Positions 18,771-26,440 of a DNA stretch of 64,000 nucleotides are shown in pieces. The position numbers and the translations under genes were made by a program. Position 1 is the stretch's first letter. Each line of letters opens with the position of its first letter. This DNA is from Alkaliphilus serpentinus (GTDB lineage: Bacteria; Bacillota; Clostridia; Peptostreptococcales; Natronincolaceae). The stretch is from the NCBI RefSeq assembly GCF_009017255.1, contig NZ_WBZB01000004.1, positions 62,001-126,000 on the forward strand, given 5' to 3'. The notes below the pieces were generated by a model. The model was not told where the DNA came from. It searched no databases and saw nothing but the letters and a program-made list of their open reading frames with translations.

Positions 18771-19453
18771 TAATATTTACTTCTATTATTTCCCCTCAGC
18801 CTTCTATCGAGGCCAGTGGTGTATAGCTGCTCTAAATATTGGTCCTCTGTTACCTTCTCAACCCCTTGAACGATTCCCGGAGCATCATCATCAAAAACCA
18901 TTTGTTGATTTCCTCCTTGAAAGGAAGGGTCATTTTTGATTTCATTAAACTTCTCTACTGCTTGATAGGTATCCTCCCCATCAAATCCCGTATAATCCTT
19001 GCCATCCATATTGGTTCTAGAAAAGGGTGGATATAAGAGTTTCTCTTCTATAGGTCGTCCTCTATCCCCCTGCATAGCTTCTAAGGGGAGCTTTTCCTTT
19101 GCACAACTCATACAGATATTGGCTTCAGGCAGAATCTCTAAGCGGTCTTCTGGTATTTCTTTACCACACAGATCACAACTACCATAGGAACCTTCTTCAA
19201 TTTTTCCCAATGCTCTATCAATCTCTGTAATTCTGTATCTTTCATGATTTTCTAGGTTTCCCTGCATTTCAACCATAAACATTTCTGTACCCAAATCAGC
19301 TGGATGATTATCATAGGCAGATAGTTCTTCTGTATACTCCCTCATGGAGGCATGTTTGTTATGATGTTTTTCCATTAATTCAAGGGTATTTATTGTATTG
19401 AATTTTTCATTGATTAATTTATTTTTATAGTAGTTTAGTTTATTTTTATCCAC
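18770..19453 (-). CDS. TraR/DksA-type zinc finger protein, YteA sporulation family
   Basis: 227-aa protein with a C4 zinc finger CDLCGKEIPEDRLEILPEANICMSC (cysteines at about 96, 99, 117 and 120), preceded by a helical coiled-coil-like region and followed by an acidic tail. Matches the yteA family of Firmicutes, DksA-like proteins often linked to sporulation; whether it binds RNA polymerase is not known from sequence. 11 bp after a small DUF5665 gene. Confidence 0.85.
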   Translation of the reverse strand: MDKNKLNYYKNKLINEKFNTINTLELMEKHHNKHASMREYTEELSAYDNHPADLGTEMFMVEMQGNLENHERYRITEIDRALGKIEEGSYGSCDLCGKEIPEDRLEILPEANICMSCAKEKLPLEAMQGDRGRPIEEKLLYPPFSRTNMDGKDYTGFDGEDTYQAVEKFNEIKNDPSFQGGNQQMVFDDDAPGIVQGVEKVTEDQYLEQLYTTGLDRRLRGNNRSKY

Positions 19454-19464
19454 CAGTACTCCTC

Positions 19465-19758
19465 CTATCGATAATTTTCTATTATATCTAATAAATCAGC
19501 GATAATCCTTCCAATTACAGGTAGATTCACCCATCCCCTCATTAAATATATTAGCCCACCTAATAAAATGGTGAAGCCTATACCCATTCCAAAGCCCCTT
19601 ACTAAGCCTAATAGAAAATTCATAAAGATTAAACGGCCTGGATGGTTGATCATAGCAACATACTCTGCAACTCGCATATTATCCATATTTTTTGCTAAAG
19701 CTTCCAGCCTTCTATAGGATGTTTTTTCCTTTTTATGATTTTTTTCCTCCATAATCAC
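19465..19758 (-). CDS. DUF5665 small membrane protein
   Basis: 97 aa. A charged N-terminal helix (about 1-40) is followed by two hydrophobic stretches (about 45-70 and 78-92) including the glycine-rich GLVRGFGMGIGFTILLGG. Matches the DUF5665 family found in spore-forming Firmicutes; no known function. Cotranscribed with the yteA-like gene by spacing. Confidence 0.8.
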   Translation of the reverse strand: MIMEEKNHKKEKTSYRRLEALAKNMDNMRVAEYVAMINHPGRLIFMNFLLGLVRGFGMGIGFTILLGGLIYLMRGWVNLPVIGRIIADLLDIIENYR

Positions 19759-19811
19759 TCACCTTTTCAGTTCTATTTTTCCCCTCCTTAGGTTTTTTAA
19801 TTAATGATTCT

Positions 19812-19855
19812 ACAAAAAACACAAAAGGATTGGAATCTATCCTCCCAACCCTTTT
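19812..19855 (-). terminator. Terminator of aroF
   Basis: Stem AAAAGG-TTGG (19823-19833) with CCAA-CCTTTT (19845-19855), one internal mismatch, followed on the minus strand by GTGTTTTTTG. Confidence 0.75.
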
Positions 19856-19858
19856 AAA

Positions 19859-20668
19859 TTAGCTCTTTAAATATTCACTTAAACTCCTAATCCTTTTCAT
19901 CAAAACTTCATAATCCTTAAAATTTAGGGATTGCATCCCATCAGACAGAGCTTTATCTGGATTAGGATGTATTTCAATCATTAGCCCATCAGCTCCGGCA
20001 GCTATTGAAGCCATAGACATAGGTAAAATTAACTCCCTTATTCCAGTTCCATGACTGGGATCAACAATTATTGGAAGAAAGGTTTCCTCTTTGATTATTG
20101 GAACCACTGAAAGATCCAGGGTATTTCTTGTATAGCCCTCAAAGGTACGAATACCCCTTTCACATAGGATAATTTCAAGATTTCCTTCTGAGGCTATATA
20201 TTCAGCCGCCAATAACCAATCCTCAATAGAGGCAGCCATCCCTCGCTTTAAAATTACAGGCTTATTGGTTTTACCAACCTCCCTTAAGAGGCTATAGTTT
20301 TGCATATTTCTTGAACCTATTTGAAATATATCGACATATTTATCCGTCATTTCTATTTCTCTTGTATCCATCACCTCAGACACTACAGGTAGGTTAACCT
20401 CATCTCCAGCGATCTTTAATAGCCTTAAACCTTCTTCTCCTAAGCCTTGAAAGGAGTAGGGTGATGTACGGGGTTTAAAGGCCCCACCCCTTAGTATATT
20501 CCCACCCATGGCTTTAACAGTTTCTGCAATCCTTAAAATTTGCTCTTCACCCTCGATGGCACAGGGCCCAGCAATTATGGTGGTGGCTTGTCCACCAATA
20601 ATTACGTCCTTAATCTTTACTTCTTTAAAATCATTTTTATCTTTTTTCTTAATTAGTCTTAGCTCCAT
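19859..20668 (-). CDS. aroF: 3-deoxy-7-phosphoheptulonate synthase (DAHP synthase, type I-beta)
   Basis: First step of the shikimate pathway, condensing PEP and erythrose 4-phosphate. 269 aa, a single catalytic domain without the extra regulatory ACT/FL domain. Motifs: GPCAIEGEEQI (about 34), GGAFKPRTSPYSFQG (about 61), KRGMAASIEDWL (about 140) and DPSHGTG (about 210). Monocistronic by its flanks: mtnN upstream and its own terminator. Confidence 0.95.
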   Translation of the reverse strand: MELRLIKKKDKNDFKEVKIKDVIIGGQATTIIAGPCAIEGEEQILRIAETVKAMGGNILRGGAFKPRTSPYSFQGLGEEGLRLLKIAGDEVNLPVVSEVMDTREIEMTDKYVDIFQIGSRNMQNYSLLREVGKTNKPVILKRGMAASIEDWLLAAEYIASEGNLEIILCERGIRTFEGYTRNTLDLSVVPIIKEETFLPIIVDPSHGTGIRELILPMSMASIAAGADGLMIEIHPNPDKALSDGMQSLNFKDYEVLMKRIRSLSEYLKS

Positions 20669-20684
20669 TATTACTCCTTCTTAC

Positions 20685-21380
20685 TTATAAATCTCTAAGA
20701 ATTTTTCTTACGATTTCCTTAGAATGCTCAGCAGCCTTTTGAACAAACTCATTAAAATTAGAGTGGGCAGAGCCGTCAGCTTTATCTGACATCGCACGAA
20801 TGATTACAAAGGGAATACCATTTACATAGCAGGTATGACCTATAGCAGCACCCTCCATTTCAGTAGCAAACCCAATAAATAGCTTCCATAGCTTATCCTT
20901 AAGGTCACTATTGCTTACAAAAATATCTCCTGAAACAATTCTGCCCTTCAACACTTTATTCTTGGTTAAAACCTCATCTGCCGCCTTCATCCCCAACTGC
21001 AGGAGTCTATCGTCGGCTGTAAAGATGGAAGTATCCATTCTTGGTATTTCACCAATAGGATAACCAAAGCCTGTTACATCAAAATCATGCTGAAGAACAT
21101 CAGTGGATATTACTACATCCAAGACATTCAAATCTTCGTGTATGGCCCCAGCCACACCTGTATTTATTACAGCGGTTACTCCTAGCTGTCCTATTAAAAT
21201 CTGTGCGCAAACTGCAGCATTTACCTTTCCAATACCACATCTAACCAATACAATATTTTTATTTTCAAGGCTTCCAATATAAAACTCCATTTTTGAAATA
21301 ATCTTGGTTTCTTTTATATCCATTTTCTCTTTTAATAATTGTATTTCCTCGTCCATTGCACCTATAATACCAACTATCAT
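20685..21380 (-). CDS. mtnN: 5'-methylthioadenosine/S-adenosylhomocysteine nucleosidase
   Basis: Hydrolyses MTA and SAH to adenine plus the thioribose products, recycling SAM by-products. 231 aa; N-terminal GIIGAMDEEI with the catalytic Glu, GIGKVNAA (about 52), INTGVAG (about 75), FATEMEGAAIGH (about 172) and IRAMSDKADG with the catalytic Asp (about 197). Upstream of aroF by 16 bp. Confidence 0.96.
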   Translation of the reverse strand: MIVGIIGAMDEEIQLLKEKMDIKETKIISKMEFYIGSLENKNIVLVRCGIGKVNAAVCAQILIGQLGVTAVINTGVAGAIHEDLNVLDVVISTDVLQHDFDVTGFGYPIGEIPRMDTSIFTADDRLLQLGMKAADEVLTKNKVLKGRIVSGDIFVSNSDLKDKLWKLFIGFATEMEGAAIGHTCYVNGIPFVIIRAMSDKADGSAHSNFNEFVQKAAEHSKEIVRKILRDL

Positions 21381-21505
21381 TTTCTTCCCTCCTATATATA
21401 TATAATTCCCATTTAAGCTTTCGTTTTACAATCTATTTATTGGATATCATAATAATTACCATGACTATTATACAATATTTAACCTAGGAAAATAAATAAA
21501 TTTAG

Positions 21506-21531
21506 TAAAAAATCCCGTCTAAGACGAGATT
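21506..21531 (-). terminator. Terminator of divIVA
   Basis: Ten-bp stem (AATCCCGTCT 21511-21520 with AGACGAGATT 21522-21531, one wobble), followed on the minus strand by TTTTTTAC. Confidence 0.8.
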
Positions 21532-21547
21532 ATTATAATGGATTCTA

Positions 21548-21997
21548 TTAAATTTCATCAATATCCTTTAAAACAGCCTCTAGTTGAGCTTCAAGAAGGG
21601 TCTTAAATCGCGTTTTAAATATTTGTATTTGCTTTTTTAATTCATTGGATTCTTTTTTTATATTATCAGCTTCTTGGTTGGCTTTTGTAATGATTTCTTT
21701 ACCTTTGTTTTCAGCCTCCTGAATAATTACCTCAGCCTTTTTATGGGCATTTGCCCGAACTTCTTCTGCTGTGTTTTGTGCAACTACAAGGGTATTTTTT
21801 AAGGTGTCTTCTATGGTTTTGTACTTTTCAATTACTTGATTCGTGTTTTCGATACTTTCCTTTAATTCACTATTTTCTTTGTATAGCTTTTCATAATCAA
21901 TCATCACTTGATCTAAAAACTCATCAACTTCATCTTCCTTATAACCCCTGATACCCTTTTTAAATTCTTTGTTTTGAATATCCAATGGCGTTATCAT
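21548..21997 (-). CDS. divIVA: Cell-division initiation protein DivIVA
   Basis: Curvature-sensing coiled-coil scaffold at septa and poles. 149 aa from ATG 21997 (MITPLDIQNKEFKK), chosen because GGAGGTG lies just upstream. The frame is open further 5', but that is the antisense-free tail of ylmH in another frame. Conserved RGYKEDEVDEFLDQV (about 18-32) is the lipid-binding/division box, and the rest is predicted coiled coil. Last gene of yggS-sepF-yggT-ylmH-divIVA. Confidence 0.95.
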   Translation of the reverse strand: MITPLDIQNKEFKKGIRGYKEDEVDEFLDQVMIDYEKLYKENSELKESIENTNQVIEKYKTIEDTLKNTLVVAQNTAEEVRANAHKKAEVIIQEAENKGKEIITKANQEADNIKKESNELKKQIQIFKTRFKTLLEAQLEAVLKDIDEI

Positions 21998-22010
21998 CCT
22001 TACACCTCCA

Positions 22011-22811
22011 TTACATTGGTATTTTATATTTAAGCTTAATTCTTCCAGATTTAGTCTTTCCAAGGATCTCAACGATATCAGCCCGACCACTGCCCCTAAC
22101 AGAAAGGGAGTCATTGCAGTTAACTTCATAGCTCACCTTGGTTATGATTTCCCAATTTATCTTTACCATTTCCTTTTCTATCCTAGATTGGGCGTTAGCT
22201 CTAGATAAATTAAAGATTTCTGCAATTACTGCATCTAATCTAAGGGATGATACATTACCAATTCCCTCTTTGTATTCAATATGAGGGATTACAATTTCAC
22301 TTAATTGAACTTCCCTGACCATTACCTTGCTTTTTCCAACTTGATTGAGATTAAACAATATGTAATCCTTCATATCTCTATGGAGTATAATATAACCCTT
22401 TATTAACTTAGAATCATCATTGATTAGAATATCGCCTATTTTTTCCCTTTTAATTCCCAATCCTAGAATTCCTCCAAGAAAATCCCGATGATTACATTTG
22501 AAGAACTGATCATTACTGGTGATTTCAAGGGCAGCTAAGGGTAGTTCAATATCCTCACTACTTAAATAGTCGGGGTGGATTAAAACTACCTTTCTTTCTG
22601 CTCCTTCATAGCCTCCATAGGAAAAGTGGCAAATTCTATTTATTCCGACGAGAACTTCACGAATTTTCTTCTCGTAATAAGGACTTAAAAAGTCCGTACT
22701 CTTCACTTCATGCTTTTTCAAAACCCCATTAACCTGATCTAAGACCTTAATTAGGGTCTGTTGCAGTTGAGGGTCCTTTATATGTTGAATATACTTCTCT
22801 TTGTCCTGCAA
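22011..22811 (-). CDS. ylmH: YlmH-family S4-domain RNA-binding protein
   Basis: 266 aa. N-terminal and middle YlmH domains (FSYGGYEGAERKVVLIHPDY, GDILGLGIKREKIGDI-like block) and a C-terminal S4 RNA-binding fold (SSLRLDAVIAEIFNLSRANAQSRI). YlmH belongs to the cell-division ylm cluster and in Bacillus has been linked to ribosome rescue. It ends 14 bp before divIVA. Confidence 0.93.
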   Translation of the reverse strand: MQDKEKYIQHIKDPQLQQTLIKVLDQVNGVLKKHEVKSTDFLSPYYEKKIREVLVGINRICHFSYGGYEGAERKVVLIHPDYLSSEDIELPLAALEITSNDQFFKCNHRDFLGGILGLGIKREKIGDILINDDSKLIKGYIILHRDMKDYILFNLNQVGKSKVMVREVQLSEIVIPHIEYKEGIGNVSSLRLDAVIAEIFNLSRANAQSRIEKEMVKINWEIITKVSYEVNCNDSLSVRGSGRADIVEILGKTKSGRIKLKYKIPM

Positions 22812-22826
22812 ACTCTGTCACAACCT

Positions 22827-23099
22827 TTACAAAAACCTCAATAGGGTGCTAAATATTATTTGCATCAAAAATATGGCTACTATTGGTGAAAAATCAATCA
22901 TTCCTTTGTAACCAAATACATTATAAATTAAGTGTCTAACAGGTCCAATTATTGGCTCGGTAACCGCATAAACCAACTGAACAATAGGATTTCTTGGATT
23001 TGGATTAATCCAACTCATTAAAACCCTTACCAAAATTAAGAAATTAATTATTCTAAATAAATAATACAAGGCATTGATTACATCTACTCTAGTAAACAA
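22827..23099 (-). CDS. YggT family membrane protein
   Basis: 90 aa, two transmembrane segments (about 8-28 and 68-88) with the conserved MSWINPNPRNPIVQLVYAVTEP loop. YlmG of Bacillus/plastids is the homolog and is linked to division or membrane organisation. Sits between sepF and ylmH. Confidence 0.93.
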   Translation of the reverse strand: MFTRVDVINALYYLFRIINFLILVRVLMSWINPNPRNPIVQLVYAVTEPIIGPVRHLIYNVFGYKGMIDFSPIVAIFLMQIIFSTLLRFL

Positions 23100-23114
23100 A
23101 ACATCACTCTCCTA

Positions 23115-23552
23115 TTATTTCTGCCAGGGAAATACCCCTTTATTCTTTAATTCATCCTTAATATTACCAGATATATCTACATTATTGGGTGCCAAAATAA
23201 ATATTCCTTGAGAAACTCTTTGAATGTTGCCATCAATAGCATAAATTGCTCCATTTAAAAAATCAAAAAACTTTTTGGCTAAATCTGGTTCAACACTTTC
23301 TAAATTTATAATAACAGGCTTCCTGTTTTTTAAACTATCAACAATACTTGAGGCCTCTTCGAAGCTAACAGGCTCATAAATTACGACCTTCATTTGTGTT
23401 TTAGTATGAATATTAACAACCTTATTTTTCTTATTATTGACCATCATTAAGTCTTCCTGCTGAATCTCTACTTCTTCATTTAGATCTTCTTCCTCATCAA
23501 ATACATCCAACCCAATAAAGTACTTTACCTTATCCATAATTTTACCTGACAT
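23115..23552 (-). CDS. sepF: Cell division protein SepF
   Basis: FtsZ-bundling membrane anchor of the Z ring. 145 aa: N-terminal amphipathic helix MDKVKYFIGLD, an acidic linker, and the SepF core with KVVIYEPVSFEEASSIVDSL (about 54) and FLNGAIYAIDGNIQRVSQGIFILAP (about 95-120). No ftsA is seen in this window's dcw cluster, so SepF is a likely FtsZ anchor here. Confidence 0.96.
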   Translation of the reverse strand: MSGKIMDKVKYFIGLDVFDEEEDLNEEVEIQQEDLMMVNNKKNKVVNIHTKTQMKVVIYEPVSFEEASSIVDSLKNRKPVIINLESVEPDLAKKFFDFLNGAIYAIDGNIQRVSQGIFILAPNNVDISGNIKDELKNKGVFPWQK

Positions 23553-23570
23553 TCTTATCTCCTCCTTATT

Positions 23571-24263
23571 CTAAGCTTCTGTTGTAAAGATGGCACTTCC
23601 AATACGAACCATGTTGGCTCCTTCTTCAATTGCCACCTGAAAATCATTTGACATACCCATTGATAAATAACTCATGCTAACTTGATTTAAAGGAATTTTT
23701 TTAATTTCTTCAGATAGATTCCTTAATCCTTTAAAATATTTTCTTGTAGCCTCAGGATCTTCAACATAAGGTGCCATTGTCATTAAGCCCATAACCCTTA
23801 GATACTTAAATTCATCGAGTTTTTTTATAAAGCTCTTAACCTCTGTGGGCTCTAATCCATGCTTAGAATCCTCTCCAGAAATATTTACTTCAACTAAACA
23901 ATTAATAGGTCGGTTTATTTTAGCCGCCCTTTTTTCAATTTCTTCTGCTAAAGACAGTGAATCCACAGAATGAATAAAGTCTACCTTATCAACTATATAC
24001 TTAACTTTATTTTTTTGAAGGTGACCGATCATATGCCATCTAACAGCGTCCCCCAGCTCTTCATACTTTTTAAGGAGCTCCTGAACTCTGTTCTCTCCAA
24101 TATCGGTTATACCTTGGCTTATAGCCTCCTTGACTTCCTTTACTGTAACAGTTTTGGTGACAGCAATTAATGTAATATCCTCTATATTTCTTTCAGCATT
24201 ATCAGCGGCTTGCTGGATTAACTGATTTACGACTTCTAGATTCCTTTCTATATTCAAAAGCAA
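23571..24263 (-). CDS. YggS/PLPBP family pyridoxal-phosphate homeostasis protein
   Basis: PLP-binding protein with an alanine-racemase-like barrel but no known enzymatic activity. 230 aa; PLP lysine in LIAVTKTVTVKEV (about 36), GENRVQEL (about 56), WHMIGHLQKNKVKY (about 80) and MGMSNDFQVAIEEGANMVRIGSAIF at the C-terminus. Equivalent of ylmE next to sepF in Firmicutes. Confidence 0.95.
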   Translation of the reverse strand: MLLNIERNLEVVNQLIQQAADNAERNIEDITLIAVTKTVTVKEVKEAISQGITDIGENRVQELLKKYEELGDAVRWHMIGHLQKNKVKYIVDKVDFIHSVDSLSLAEEIEKRAAKINRPINCLVEVNISGEDSKHGLEPTEVKSFIKKLDEFKYLRVMGLMTMAPYVEDPEATRKYFKGLRNLSEEIKKIPLNQVSMSYLSMGMSNDFQVAIEEGANMVRIGSAIFTTEA

Positions 24264-24272
24264 AATCCCTCC

Positions 24273-25568
24273 TTACTTTACCTTCTGTCCATCTAAGACT
24301 CCTTCACCCTTCATTAAAATCTCATCATATAAATATATGGTATTAATTCGATCTACCTTATCAGTTTCATCATTGGCTTCTTCAAAGTAACCATCATATA
24401 AAATAGAAAAGCCAGCATTCTGCCCTTTGACCTTTATTGGAACAAATCTAGCAAAACCATTTACATCAATTCTGAACACTCCTGGAGTCCCTTGATTTAC
24501 TACTATAGCAGTATTAGGAACTATGGCTCCCTCAAAGGAGGTTTTGATAATATCCACCTCAATACTTCTAACATCTAAAGCTCCTTCCATGGATTCATTT
24601 AAATCAAATATCAGGATTGCATCTTCCTCTTGTGTTGTAATACTTCTAAGTATTGATTGGTATTTTCGATCATTGGTATGATTGCGAATATAATATTGGT
24701 TTCCAGCTTCAAAGCCCTCAGCATCTTGAGGACTTAGTTTGAGAAAGATACTCCATTTATGATTCTGTACAATTCTGATAGTTGGAATTTTTTCCTCTGA
24801 TTCTTTATCCTTAATTTGCTTTTCTGAGTTTAATAGTAGGTCAAAGTCCTTAGATGTGATGCTTTCAATGGATCTTAAATTAATGATATCTTCCAAACCA
24901 TCACTTCCAAAGGTAACAAAACCTGGAATATCACTATAGACTACTTGGTAGTTACTCCTTAATCTATCCTCCAGCTGCTTTTTCCTCTCTAATAATTCAT
25001 TTGCATTTTTGCCTCCAAAGCTATTATCGCCAGAAATTAGATTTTTCTTTTCAGCAAGAACCTCCAGCTGATTTTTATAGGAATTAATATTGCTGTAGTC
25101 TCCTAGGTTAATATCCCTTTGGATTTGCTGTAGATATTGATTTATTTCCTGATTGATTTTTTCAATATCCTTTTCAAATATTTCCTCCTCATTTAAGGTA
25201 CTATTATTTATGTTTTCAAGTCTTAGGTTAATTATTTCCAATTCTTCTATAGTTTTTTCATCAAAACTCTCTAAATATACCTCTGCAAGCTTCTGACCCT
25301 TTGCAACTCGCTGCCCTGAGTCCACAAAATACTTCACTTCACCCTCCCCCAGAGTTCTATAAACCTTCTCATCACGGGCGATATAGGCTTTTGCCGATAG
25401 AACAAGTTCAATTTTATCATGCTCTACAATATAGGTTTCTAGTCCTGATGCTCCATACAATGGGTATACTCTAGATAACAGATATAGACCAATGATGGTA
25501 ATCATAATTAATTTTCCAAAAACTCTTCTTTTTCTTTTACTTCGTTTTTTTATTTTAGTTGGTTGCAA
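24273..25568 (-). CDS. HlyD-like membrane-anchored protein of the ylm cluster
   Basis: 431 aa with a basic N-terminus, one membrane anchor (about 19-38), an extracellular part with a coiled-coil stretch (about 110-190) and a beta-barrel/lipoyl-like portion (AKAYIARDEKVY, YFVDSGQRVAKGQKLAEVY). This resembles HlyD-type periplasmic adaptors. Such genes often stand beside yggS-sepF in Clostridia; no transporter partner is adjacent, so an efflux role is not supported here. The start is TTG 25568 with AAGGTGG upstream; a 22-codon ORF overlaps this start. Confidence 0.75.
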   Translation of the reverse strand: MQPTKIKKRSKRKRRVFGKLIMITIIGLYLLSRVYPLYGASGLETYIVEHDKIELVLSAKAYIARDEKVYRTLGEGEVKYFVDSGQRVAKGQKLAEVYLESFDEKTIEELEIINLRLENINNSTLNEEEIFEKDIEKINQEINQYLQQIQRDINLGDYSNINSYKNQLEVLAEKKNLISGDNSFGGKNANELLERKKQLEDRLRSNYQVVYSDIPGFVTFGSDGLEDIINLRSIESITSKDFDLLLNSEKQIKDKESEEKIPTIRIVQNHKWSIFLKLSPQDAEGFEAGNQYYIRNHTNDRKYQSILRSITTQEEDAILIFDLNESMEGALDVRSIEVDIIKTSFEGAIVPNTAIVVNQGTPGVFRIDVNGFARFVPIKVKGQNAGFSILYDGYFEEANDETDKVDRINTIYLYDEILMKGEGVLDGQKVK

Positions 25569-25618
25569 TTAAACCACCTTCCATCATTACTACTACTGTA
25601 TATTAATTCTTCACCCAT
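25550..25618 (-). CDS. Possible 22-codon upstream ORF overlapping the HlyD-like start
   Basis: ATG at 25618 with AAGGAG 7 nt upstream encodes 22 residues beginning MGEELIYSSSNDGRW and ends at a TAA that overlaps the following gene in another frame. A TTGGAT/TAAAAT pair at 18-bp spacing lies upstream. It could be a leader that couples translation; it may also be fortuitous. Confidence 0.3.
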   Translation of the reverse strand: MGEELIYSSSNDGRWFNCNQLK

Positions 25619-25695
25619 AGGAAAACTCCTTCATGGATTGAGATATTTTATTCGTCCTATAGACCTAAATCCAATATTTTTCTTAATAAATATCT

Positions 25696-25721
25696 AAGCC
25701 CCTACTACTTTGTAGGGGCTT
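25696..25721 (-). terminator. Hairpin after the 25737-26120 gene
   Basis: Ten-bp perfect stem AAGCCCCTAC / GTAGGGGCTT with a 6-nt loop; only a weak T-rich tail on the minus strand. Confidence 0.65.
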
Positions 25722-25736
25722 GTGGTTATGGTTTAT

Positions 25737-26120
25737 TTATAACCAAGTAAAAAACCTTCCATACCGACTAATAATTTTCATTTTTTTTATTGCCGATACC
25801 TCAAGATTTTTTACACCATGGGATTTAGTTATGATAGATATACTATTTTTTTGTTTTATGACGCCTAAAACGATTCCTGAAATAGATGCAGAATCTTCTA
25901 GTTTTATTTTTACTTCATCTCCAGACATGATTTCTAATGAGCCCAACATAAAATGCTTCACGTCCACTTTTTCCAAATCTTCTGCCTGAAGGTTTTTATG
26001 ATCAAGAAAAATAATATTATTTTTTAGGTAATACCTTTCTTTAACTACAGTAAAGACATAGCCTATTATAGTTGTTGTCAATAAGGTAATTGAAATAAGC
26101 ATTAATACATCTATTAGCAT
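25737..26120 (-). CDS. Hypothetical membrane-anchored protein
   Basis: Not recognised. 127 aa: one N-terminal transmembrane helix (about 4-26), then a mainly beta soluble domain with VKIKLEDSASISGIVLGVI and SISIITKSHGVKNLEVSAIKKMKI, which resembles a small beta-barrel in outline. It lies between a terminator and the tRNA gene, upstream of the ylm cluster and possibly transcribed separately. Codon use looks like its neighbours. Confidence 0.6.
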   Translation of the reverse strand: MLIDVLMLISITLLTTTIIGYVFTVVKERYYLKNNIIFLDHKNLQAEDLEKVDVKHFMLGSLEIMSGDEVKIKLEDSASISGIVLGVIKQKNSISIITKSHGVKNLEVSAIKKMKIISRYGRFFTWL

Positions 26121-26253
26121 AAAATCACATCCTTGTGCTAATTCTTTTCCATATATTATATCATATTTATTCCAAGAAGATGAATTAAGAAACCGTTTTA
26201 TTTTTTAAGTATAATGGAAATTAATGAAGGGACAGATTTACTGTCATCAAATT

Positions 26254-26283
26254 AAAAAATCCCAACCTATTTAGGATGGGATT
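26254..26283 (-). terminator. Terminator of tRNA-Pro
   Basis: Eleven-bp stem AATCCCAACCT / AGGATGGGATT (one mismatch) with a 4-nt loop, followed by TTTTTTAA on the minus strand, 13 bp after the tRNA. Confidence 0.85.
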
Positions 26284-26295
26284 CTTCATCATAAC

Positions 26296-26372
26296 TGGTC
26301 TGGCTGACAGGACTTGAACCTGCGACCTCCAGACCCCCAGTCTGGCGCGCTACCAAACTGCGCCACAGCCAG
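26296..26372 (-). tRNA. tRNA-Pro (anticodon GGG), CCA encoded
   Basis: Complete cloverleaf on the minus strand. Acceptor CTGGCTG/CAGCCAG, discriminator A and encoded CCA (26296-26298). D arm GCGCAGTTTGGTAGCGC, typical of proline tRNAs; anticodon stem CCAGA/TCTGG with loop CTGGGGG (anticodon GGG); T arm with GGTTCAAGTCC. It has its own promoter and terminator. Confidence 0.95.
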
Positions 26373-26392
26373 CTATTAATGCTACAAATAAT

Positions 26393-26421
26393 ATTTTATG
26401 GTGAAACAGTAAAAAAGTCAA
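26393..26421 (-). promoter_or_regulatory. Promoter of tRNA-Pro overlapping the nhaC terminator
   Basis: TTGACT (26416-26421) and TAAAAT (26393-26398) with a 17-bp spacer, minus strand, about 20 bp before the tRNA. The -35 box lies inside the inverted repeat AAAAAAGTC-AA-GACTTTTTT (26411-26430), which also serves as the nhaC terminator. Confidence 0.75.
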
Positions 26422-26440
26422 GACTTTTTTAGAGTTGTAA

